The notes beneath the pieces are model-generated. The model was not told where the DNA came from, searched no databases, and worked only from the letters and a program-made list of their open reading frames with translations. A stretch of DNA of 13,267 nt from CAYZMH01 sp964479445 (GTDB lineage Bacteria; Bacteroidota; Bacteroidia; Bacteroidales; GCA-2748055), in NCBI GenBank assembly GCA_964479445.1, contig CAYZMH010000088.1, positions 1-13,267 on the forward strand, given 5' to 3'. Below are positions 7,998-13,267 of this stretch, one piece after another (within the stretch, counting starts at the first letter, position 1; every line of letters begins with the position of its first letter). Made by a program: the position numbers and the translations under genes.

Positions 7998-8193
7998 CGG
8001 TACAAACAAACACAAAGTGTACAGGGTATCTCGCCGATCCGGAAAGCTGAAGGGCTCCGTATGAGGTAATAGCGTACCCTGAAGTTAGGAATCACACATT
8101 CTTTAATAAAATAACAACACCCTATACCATCCTGTTATACTGACACATAACATTGTTTATTTCAAATAAAATCTGCATAAAACGATGCCATGA
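7998..8193. other. intergenic spacer without gene, AT-rich toward the right
   Basis: No believable coding sequence is seen on either strand. Two structures stand out. CAGGGTA (8022-8028) can pair with TACCCTG (8075-8081), enclosing a smaller stem (CGG...AGC with GCT...CCG, about 8041-8059). TTTATTT (8156-8162) and AAATAAA (8164-8170) form an AT-rich palindrome 24 nt before the -33 box of the met promoter. The first could be a structured RNA or chance pairing; the second could be an operator. Confidence 0.4.
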
Positions 8194-8225
8194 TTTGGTG
8201 GTTTATGTTTTGCAGCATATATTTG
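8194..8225 (+). promoter_or_regulatory. Bacteroidetes-type promoter of the met cluster
   Basis: TTTG at 8194-8197 and TATATTTG at 8218-8225, separated by 20 nt, match the known Bacteroidetes housekeeping promoter (TTTG, about 20 nt, TAnnTTTG) at every fixed base. Transcription should start near 8231-8234, about 20 nt before the SAM riboswitch and 390 nt before metY. This is the best promoter in the window. Confidence 0.78.
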
Positions 8226-8250
8226 AAGCATCAATCGTTCCGAAGGGAAT

Positions 8251-8351
8251 TTGTTATTGAGAAAGGGGTGAGAGAATAGGCTCACAGACCCCCTGGCAAC
8301 CGTCCACCCGGAAAAGGTGCCAAAACCTATCCCGAAAGGGAATAATAACAA
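8251..8351 (+). promoter_or_regulatory. SAM-I riboswitch (S-box)
   Basis: An S-adenosylmethionine-binding aptamer that normally lowers expression of methionine genes when SAM is abundant. P1 is TTGTTATT (8251-8258) with AATAACAA (8344-8351), eight perfect pairs. P2 uses GGGG (8265-8268) with the C run at 8289-8293 and, as an upper stem, GTGAG/CTCAC (8268-8272, 8281-8285); the exact register is uncertain. The conserved core GGCAACC (8295-8301) and GGTGCCAAA (8316-8324) forms P3 and the ligand pocket. P4 is CCC-GAAA-GGG (8331-8340). The loop ATAGG (8276-8280) pairs perfectly with CCTAT (8326-8330), giving the diagnostic SAM-I pseudoknot. It stands between the met promoter and metY. A covariance-model search would settle the call. 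Confidence 0.94.
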
Positions 8352-8361
8352 GGAAGAAAGC

Positions 8362-8472
8362 ATGAAAAAGATTACACTACACATCTGGGAACACACATTT
8401 AATCCGATTGCCATCCGGAATTTGATCATGCCGTTGATGCCTATGTGCATGCCCATGCCGGAACTCCGGTAA
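8362..8472 (+). CDS. candidate Met-rich leader peptide ORF, 36 codons
   Basis: ATG at 8362, stop TAA at 8470-8472. It is preceded by AAGGAAGAAAGC, the best Shine-Dalgarno-like stretch in the window, which starts within the 3' strand of riboswitch P1. The peptide begins MKKITLHIWEH and ends LIMPLMPMCMPMPELR. Codons 23, 26, 28, 30 and 32 are Met and 29 is Cys. Cys and Met codons directly before a hairpin are what a leader-peptide attenuator for sulfur amino acids would look like. The last four codons form the 5' arm of the hairpin at 8459-8514. Against it, the overlapping frame 8403-8624 reads GAT-GCC-TAT-GTG-CAT-GCC, with a more normal codon pattern, so the Met run could be its out-of-frame shadow. 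No homologue is recognised. Confidence 0.5.
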   Translation: MKKITLHIWEHTFNPIAIRNLIMPLMPMCMPMPELR

Positions 8473-8514
8473 GTACACTGTCCCAAGCGCTCCATAAGCA
8501 GTGCAGGAGTTCCG
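8459..8514 (+). terminator. attenuator-like hairpin between leader ORF and metY
   Basis: CGGAACTCC (8459-8467) and GGAGTTCCG (8506-8514) are perfect complements, nine pairs. Inside, CACTG (8476-8480) pairs with CAGTG (8499-8503). A pyrimidine-rich stretch, ATTTCTCTTTTCC, follows from 8519. The 5' arm is the last codons of the leader ORF, whose stop codon sits three bases after it, so a ribosome ending there would block the stem. The U tract starts a few bases late for an ideal intrinsic terminator, so it may act as a pause or as a translational barrier to metY. Confidence 0.5.
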
Positions 8515-8620
8515 AATCATTTCTCTTTTCCATTTGCAGACAACCAGGGAACAGGTTTCCCTTGTTACCGGACAAAGCGCATCCCGGTTACCACCATGTT
8601 ATACGAAAAAAGATGAAGTC

Positions 8621-9949
8621 ATGAGCAACGCACACAATCACTTTGAAACCCTGCAGGTCCATGCCGGGCATACCCCCGACCAGGATACCAGGGCACGGGC
8701 CGTACCCGTTTATCAATCCACCTCTTACGTATTCGACAGCGCTGAACACGGGGCCAATCTGTTCGCCCTGAAAGAGTTCGGAAACATTTACTCCCGGATC
8801 ATGAATCCGACCAACGATGTATTCGAACAGCGGATCGCGGCGCTGGAAGGGGGTGTAGCAGCCCTGGCCACCTCTTCGGGGCACGCGGCCCAGTTTATCA
8901 CCTTCAACACCATCCTCTCACCGGGCACCAATTTTGTCACCTCCCCGTACCTGTACGGAGGGAGTTTCAACCAGTTTAAAGTCACCTTCAAAAACCTGGG
9001 CTGGGAGGCCCGGTTTGCAGGATCCCTGGAGGTCGATGAGTTTGAAAAGCGGATTGATGAGAACACGAGGGCCCTGTACCTTGAGACCATCGGAAATCCC
9101 GGTTTTCATATTCCCGACTTTGATGCATTCGCTGAACTGGCCCGCAGCTATGACATCCCCCTGATCGTGGATAATACATTCGGGGCTGCCGGGTATCTTT
9201 TCCGTCCCCTGGATCATGGGGCCCACATCGTGGTGGAGTCGGCCACCAAGTGGATCGGCGGTCACGGCACTTCCGTGGGCGGTGTGATTGTCGACGGCGG
9301 CACGTACAACTGGGGCAACGGGAAATTCCCAGGCTTCACCGAACCGTCGGAGGGTTACCACGGACTGAAGTTCTGGGAGACCTTCGGGGAAGGATCGCCT
9401 TTCGGCAATATCGCCTTTATCATCAAGGCCCGCGTGGAGAGCCTGCGCGACCTGGGCCCAAGTCAGAGTCCGTTCAACAGCTTCCTCCTCCTGCAGGGAC
9501 TGGAGACACTCTCCCTGCGCATGGAGCGGCATGTTGCCAACACCCGGTCCCTGGCCGGGTGGCTGGAAAAGCAATCCCTGGTGAAACATGTGAGTTATCC
9601 CGGACTCCCGTCTGATCCCCACCACGAAATGGAGCAGAGGTACCTGCCCCGGGGAGCGGGAGGAGTGCTCTCGTTCACCCTGGACGGGGACCAGTCACTG
9701 GCCACCTCCGTGGTGGAGAACCTTAAGCTGGTAAGCCACCTGGCCAATGTGGGTGATGCAAAGACGCTGATCATCCAGCCATCGGCCACCACCCACCAGC
9801 AGTTATCGGAAGAGGAGCAGAAGGCTGCGGGGATTACCCCTACCCTGCTCCGTGTGTCGGTCGGACTGGAACACATCGATGATATCATTGCCGATTTTGA
9901 ACAGGCCTTCCGGAAAGCCGGGGAGGCCGGGGAACGAAAGATAGCGTAA
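8621..9949 (+). CDS. metY: O-acetylhomoserine sulfhydrylase (aminocarboxypropyltransferase)
   Basis: MetY uses PLP to replace the acyl group of O-acetylhomoserine with sulfide, making homocysteine directly in the cytosol. With the ATG at 8621 the protein has 442 residues, close to the family length of about 430. The frame stays open upstream to a GTG at 8501, but that 40-residue extension lies in the leader hairpin region and has no family character. The Schiff-base lysine is Lys210 in ESATKWIGGHG. Tyr57 and Arg59 in NIYSRIMNPTNDVFE contact the partner PLP, and Tyr112 in YLYGGS stacks on the ring. The insertion with GKFPGFTEPSEGYHGLKFWETFG is typical of MetY and absent from cystathionine enzymes. 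GDAKTLIIQPSATTHQQL is the C-terminal substrate block. It is the first enzyme gene behind the SAM-I riboswitch; metX follows 64 nt later. Confidence 0.96.
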   Translation: MSNAHNHFETLQVHAGHTPDQDTRARAVPVYQSTSYVFDSAEHGANLFALKEFGNIYSRIMNPTNDVFEQRIAALEGGVAALATSSGHAAQFITFNTILSPGTNFVTSPYLYGGSFNQFKVTFKNLGWEARFAGSLEVDEFEKRIDENTRALYLETIGNPGFHIPDFDAFAELARSYDIPLIVDNTFGAAGYLFRPLDHGAHIVVESATKWIGGHGTSVGGVIVDGGTYNWGNGKFPGFTEPSEGYHGLKFWETFGEGSPFGNIAFIIKARVESLRDLGPSQSPFNSFLLLQGLETLSLRMERHVANTRSLAGWLEKQSLVKHVSYPGLPSDPHHEMEQRYLPRGAGGVLSFTLDGDQSLATSVVENLKLVSHLANVGDAKTLIIQPSATTHQQLSEEEQKAAGITPTLLRVSVGLEHIDDIIADFEQAFRKAGEAGERKIA

Positions 9950-9963
9950 GTTAACTATGCACC

Positions 9964-9998
9964 GGGATTCCGTTCCGTGTAAACGGAACAGGGATCCC
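9964..9998 (+). other. intercistronic hairpin between metY and metX
   Basis: GGGATTCC (9964-9971) pairs with GGGATCCC (9991-9998, one G-U), then after a bulged A9990 GTTCCGT (9972-9978) pairs with ACGGAAC (9983-9989), closed by a GTAA loop of the GNRA type. A run of seven A and CAGAGCC lead to the metX start. Without a T tract it is not a forward terminator; read on the minus strand it would be followed by seven T, but no minus-strand gene ends there. It may set the metY/metX ratio by processing or RNA stability. Confidence 0.6.
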
Positions 9999-10013
9999 TA
10001 AAAAAACAGAGCC

Positions 10014-11090
10014 ATGAAACCTGAACTATTTCACTATCCATATCCATTCACGCTGGAATCGGGGGAGACCCTTCCGTCGATCACCCTGGCGTACCATACT
10101 TACGGAACGCTCAATTCCGCGGCCAACAATGCCGTCTGGATCTGCCATGCGCTTACTGCCAATTCGGAGGTGAGTGACTGGTGGCCGGGCATGGTGGGAA
10201 CCGGTAAACCATTCGATCCGACGAAACATTTTATTGTTTCAGCCAATATTATCGGTTCGTGCTACGGATCAACCGGTCCGTTATCGGCACACCCCGAAAC
10301 CGGGCAACCCTGGTACCGGGAGTTCCCCGGGATTACCATACGAGACAACATCCGGGCGTTTGAACTGCTTCGCGAGCACCTGGGCATTAACCAGATTCAT
10401 GCCATTGCCGGCGGATCCATCGGCGGGTTCCAGGCGCTGGAATACAGCATCATGTACCCGGAACTGGTGCGCAACCTGGTCTTTATCGCCTCCTCCACGG
10501 CCATCTCCCCCTGGGCCGTTGCATTCAACCAGTCGCAGCGGCTGGCCATTGAGGCGGATCCCACTTTTGCAGAGGATCGTCCCCACGGCGGCATCAAGGG
10601 ACTGAAGGCGGCGCGCTCCATGGCGCTTCTCAGTTACCGAAACGAGGCTATCTACAACCAACGGCAGGAAGAACAGGATATCGAAAAGACCGACGGGTAT
10701 AAGGCAGCATCGTACCAGGATTACCAGGGAGATAAGCTGACAGCCCGGTTTGATGCCTACAGCTATTACGCCATCACCAAACTGATGGACACCCATAATA
10801 TTGCCCGGGGAAGGGGATCGCTGCACAGTGCGGCCGGAAAGATTGAGGCGCGTGTGCTCTGCATCGGGATCTCCTCCGATTTGATCTTTCCAACCCATGA
10901 ACAGAAGTTCCTGGCGCACCTGACCGACGGCACCTACCGGGAGATCGAGTCACTTTACGGACACGACGGGTTCCTTATCGATACGGCGAAAATCGGGGCT
11001 ATCGTGTCGGAATTCCTGGAAGCGGAACCTGCTCGCCACAAAGTGGACAGCCGGGAGAACCTGTCGGTTTCGTGGGTGAAATCGGCCTGA
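10014..11090 (+). CDS. metX: homoserine O-acetyltransferase
   Basis: MetX moves an acetyl group from acetyl-CoA to homoserine and commits it to methionine synthesis. The 358 residues adopt the alpha/beta-hydrolase fold. The nucleophile elbow GGSIGG holds Ser135; most members read GGSMGG. The triad is completed by Asp289 (SSDLIFP) and His317 (YGHDGF). Early blocks LAYHTYGTLN, NAVWICHALTANSEV and GSCYGSTGPLS are family signatures, and IRDNIRAFELLREHLGI precedes the elbow. Some MetX-fold enzymes use succinyl-CoA; the direct link to metY, which uses the acetyl ester, favours acetyl, but this is inference. It lies 64 nt after metY, behind a stable hairpin, probably in the same SAM-controlled transcript. 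Confidence 0.95.
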   Translation: MKPELFHYPYPFTLESGETLPSITLAYHTYGTLNSAANNAVWICHALTANSEVSDWWPGMVGTGKPFDPTKHFIVSANIIGSCYGSTGPLSAHPETGQPWYREFPGITIRDNIRAFELLREHLGINQIHAIAGGSIGGFQALEYSIMYPELVRNLVFIASSTAISPWAVAFNQSQRLAIEADPTFAEDRPHGGIKGLKAARSMALLSYRNEAIYNQRQEEQDIEKTDGYKAASYQDYQGDKLTARFDAYSYYAITKLMDTHNIARGRGSLHSAAGKIEARVLCIGISSDLIFPTHEQKFLAHLTDGTYREIESLYGHDGFLIDTAKIGAIVSEFLEAEPARHKVDSRENLSVSWVKSA

Positions 11091-11136
11091 ACGTGGCTGA
11101 AGCTGGTTTATGGGATGTGAACGCGGTTGGATCCGG

Positions 11137-11167
11137 TTTCGGACCTGAACAAATTTATGTACCTTGC
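11137..11167 (+). promoter_or_regulatory. weak promoter-like sequence before metH
   Basis: TTTC at 11137-11140 and TACCTTGC at 11160-11167 are separated by 19 nt and resemble TTTG and TAnnTTTG with one base missing or changed in each box. It would start transcription about 13 nt before the metH start codon. It could give metH some expression independent of the SAM riboswitch, but the match is partial. Confidence 0.3.
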
Positions 11168-11184
11168 ATTTGGAAAACAATCGG

Positions 11185-13267
11185 ATGAACAATAAACAGT
11201 CAATCACAGACCTGATCAGGCAGCGGGTCCTGGTCCTGGACGGTGCCATGGGCACGATGATCCAGCAATACAACCTGGAAGAGAAAGATTTCCGGGGAGA
11301 GATCCTGGCAGATCATCCCCACGAGCTGCAGGGTAACAATGACATTCTCAGCCTTACCAGGCCCGATATGATCGAGAAGATCCACCTCGATTACCTGGAA
11401 GCAGGAGCGGACCTGATCGAGACCAATACCTTCAATGCCACCTCCATCTCGCAGGCTGATTACCACACGGAAGCATACGTTTACGATATCAACCGGGAGG
11501 CAGCACGGATTGCCGTGCGGGCGGCGAAAGAATACACCCGACGTACTCCTGACAAGCCCCGGTATGTGGTGGGATCCATGGGTCCGACCAACAAAACCGC
11601 TTCCATGTCACCCGATGTGAATGATCCCGGTTACCGGGCCGTCACCTTCGAAGAGCTGCGGGATGCCTACCGGGAACAGGCCGAAGGATTGCTGGAAGGG
11701 GGAGCCGAGGTGTTCATGGTCGAGACGATCTTTGATACGCTGAATGCCAAAGCGGCACTCATGGCCCTGGAAGAGATGATGGAGCACCATAAAGTAACCC
11801 TTCCCGTGATGGTCTCCGGCACCATCACCGATGCCTCGGGGCGCACCCTTTCGGGTCAGACCCTGGAGGCGTTCCTGCACTCCATTTCCCATATGGAACT
11901 GTTATCGGTAGGACTGAATTGCTCCCTGGGCGCCAAAGAGATACGTCCTTACATCAAGGAACTTTCCGAAAAATCGCCCTTCTTTGTCAGCACCCATCCC
12001 AACGCAGGATTACCCAACCAGTTCGGGGAGTACGATGAGACCCCCGAAACCATGTCGGGTTACCTGAAAGATTTCCTGGACAACACCTATGTCAATATCA
12101 TTGGAGGGTGCTGCGGGACGACCCCCGGTCACATCCGTGAATTCGCACGACTGGCCGAACAGGCCAACCGGCATCAGCCGGCAGAGCCCCGGCATGGGCT
12201 GGTCCTTAGCGGCCTCGAGCCCCTGGCCGCTTTTGAGGGGTCAAATTTCGTCAATATCGGCGAGCGACTGAACGTGGCCGGTTCACGCAAATTTGCCAGG
12301 CTGATCAGGGAGCAGCGCTATGAAGAGGCGCTGGATATCGCCCGCAACCAGGTGGAAAACGGGGGGCAGGTGCTGGATGTGAACATGGACGATGCCATGC
12401 TCGATGCAGAGAAGGAGATGGTGACCTTCCTGAGGCTTATGATGTCGGAACCGGATGTCGCCCGCGTGCCGGTAATGATCGACTCGTCCAAGTGGAGCGT
12501 GATTGAGGCCGGATTGCAATGCGTCCAGGGCAAAGCCATTGTTAACTCGATCAGCCTGAAAGAGGGGGAAGAAAACTTCCTGGAGCAAGCCCGCAGGATC
12601 AGAAACTACGGGGCGGCCGCCGTGGTCATGGCCTTTGATGAAGAGGGGCAGGCTGCCACCTATGAACGCCGCATTGCCGTCTGTGAGCGAGCCTACCGGT
12701 TGCTCACCACGCAGGTACACTTTCCCGCCCGGGATATCATCTTTGATCCCAACGTACTTACCATAGGAACGGGAATGGAGGAGCACAACAACTATGCGGT
12801 TGATTTCATCGAAACCGTGCGGTGGATACGTGAAAATCTCCCCCATGCCCACGTGAGCGGGGGAGTCAGTAACCTCTCCTTCTCTTTCCGCGGCAACAAC
12901 ACGGTCAGGGAGGCCATCCACTCGGTATTTCTCTACCATGCCATCCGTGCAGGAATGGATATGGGTATCGTGAATCCCGGGATGCTGCAGGTGTATGACG
13001 ACATCCCGACGGAGCTCCTGGAAAAGGTCGAAGACCTGGTGCTGAACCGGAGGCCCGATGCCACAGAACGACTGCTGGCATACGCAGAGACCATCGATGC
13101 CACGACCACCCGGGATACCGTAGAGGAAGCCTGGCGGGAGAACCCGGTGGAGGAGAGGCTGCGCCACGCACTGATCAAAGACATCACAGAGCACATTGAG
13201 AGCGATACACTGCAGGCGCATGAAAAATATAAAACCGGACTGAAGGTGATCGAGGGACCGTTGATGG
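11185..13267 (+). CDS. metH: cobalamin-dependent methionine synthase, 3' end cut by window
   Basis: MetH moves a methyl group from methyltetrahydrofolate through cobalamin to homocysteine. 694 complete codons are visible and the frame is open at the window edge; about 500 more residues (cobalamin and SAM-reactivation domains) are expected beyond it. The homocysteine-binding barrel spans residues 1-325, with LDGAMGTMIQ near the start. Its zinc ligands are Cys246 (GLNCSLG), Cys309 and Cys310 (GGCCGTTP), within one of the E. coli positions. The pterin-binding barrel starts at FVNIGERLNVAGS (355 onward) with DVNMDDAMLD, MIDSSKW, VNSISLKEG, FDEEGQA and GGVSNLSFSFRGNN. The cap domain starts near residue 645 with VEERLRHALI and IEGPLM. 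The start at 11185 places all blocks correctly. It is 94 nt behind metX, so it may be on the same transcript or use the weak promoter before it. Confidence 0.96.
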   Translation, partial: MNNKQSITDLIRQRVLVLDGAMGTMIQQYNLEEKDFRGEILADHPHELQGNNDILSLTRPDMIEKIHLDYLEAGADLIETNTFNATSISQADYHTEAYVYDINREAARIAVRAAKEYTRRTPDKPRYVVGSMGPTNKTASMSPDVNDPGYRAVTFEELRDAYREQAEGLLEGGAEVFMVETIFDTLNAKAALMALEEMMEHHKVTLPVMVSGTITDASGRTLSGQTLEAFLHSISHMELLSVGLNCSLGAKEIRPYIKELSEKSPFFVSTHPNAGLPNQFGEYDETPETMSGYLKDFLDNTYVNIIGGCCGTTPGHIREFARLAEQANRHQPAEPRHGLVLSGLEPLAAFEGSNFVNIGERLNVAGSRKFARLIREQRYEEALDIARNQVENGGQVLDVNMDDAMLDAEKEMVTFLRLMMSEPDVARVPVMIDSSKWSVIEAGLQCVQGKAIVNSISLKEGEENFLEQARRIRNYGAAAVVMAFDEEGQAATYERRIAVCERAYRLLTTQVHFPARDIIFDPNVLTIGTGMEEHNNYAVDFIETVRWIRENLPHAHVSGGVSNLSFSFRGNNTVREAIHSVFLYHAIRAGMDMGIVNPGMLQVYDDIPTELLEKVEDLVLNRRPDATERLLAYAETIDATTTRDTVEEAWRENPVEERLRHALIKDITEHIESDTLQAHEKYKTGLKVIEGPLM

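Noticed and set aside
7801..8095. minus-strand ORFs across the DUF3078 gene end and spacer
   Set aside because: They cover the large hairpin and the end of a confident gene, and show no domain or ribosome site.
8501..8620. N-terminal extension of MetY starting at GTG 8501
   Set aside because: The 40 added residues lie in the leader hairpin region, show no family similarity, and the ATG at 8621 gives the normal MetY length.
12256..12300. Leu in the MetH pterin-domain segment GERLNVAGS where E. coli has Thr
   Set aside because: This position varies among MetH proteins (for example Ile in some), and all other pterin-domain blocks are intact, so it is not a sign of lost function.
12283..13221. 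312-codon minus-strand open frame
   Set aside because: It is opposite metH, whose conserved blocks are intact; the antisense translation is His/Gly-rich and featureless.

Overview
This window reads as a chromosomal segment of a Bacteroidota (Bacteroidetes) member, probably Bacteroidales-like, of roughly balanced GC. The evidence is promoter-like sequences of the Bacteroidetes form (TTTG, about 20 nt, TAnnTTTG), mostly weak Shine-Dalgarno sites, and a DUF3078-type outer-membrane protein, a family I know mainly from Bacteroidota. No mobile element, CRISPR array, rRNA or tRNA was recognised. All identifications come from reading motifs; no database was searched.

Layout. Left part (1-5000): purA (adenylosuccinate synthase), a long-chain acyl-CoA synthetase, a Cys/Met-metabolism PLP enzyme 11 nt behind it, and a small uncharacterised protein with its own promoter-like box. 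Middle (5000-7920): an SDR oxidoreductase, a SRPBCC-fold protein, a minus-strand dgkA (diacylglycerol kinase) and the DUF3078 protein. Right part (7921-end): a methionine biosynthesis cluster, metY - metX - metH. metH is cut by the window end.

The met genes form one pathway. MetX acylates homoserine, MetY replaces the acyl group with sulfide to give homocysteine, and cobalamin-dependent MetH methylates homocysteine to methionine. The PLP enzyme at 3404-4537 belongs to the same superfamily as MetY and may handle cystathionine or another transsulfuration step.

The most interesting region is the leader of about 390 nt in front of metY. A near-ideal Bacteroidetes promoter (8194-8225) is followed by a well-formed SAM-I riboswitch (8251-8351) whose P1, P3, P4 and pseudoknot can all be paired by eye. 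The 3' strand of P1 runs into the Shine-Dalgarno-like sequence of a 36-codon ORF (8362-8472). The end of that ORF has five Met codons and one Cys codon within ten codons, and its last codons form the 5' arm of a 9-bp perfect stem (8459-8467 with 8506-8514) followed by a U-rich stretch. This suggests a riboswitch-gated, methionine-codon leader-peptide attenuator that senses SAM and possibly Met-tRNA. The model is an inference. A competing reading is that an overlapping open frame (8403-8624), which runs into the metY start codon, is the real or ancestral coding frame.
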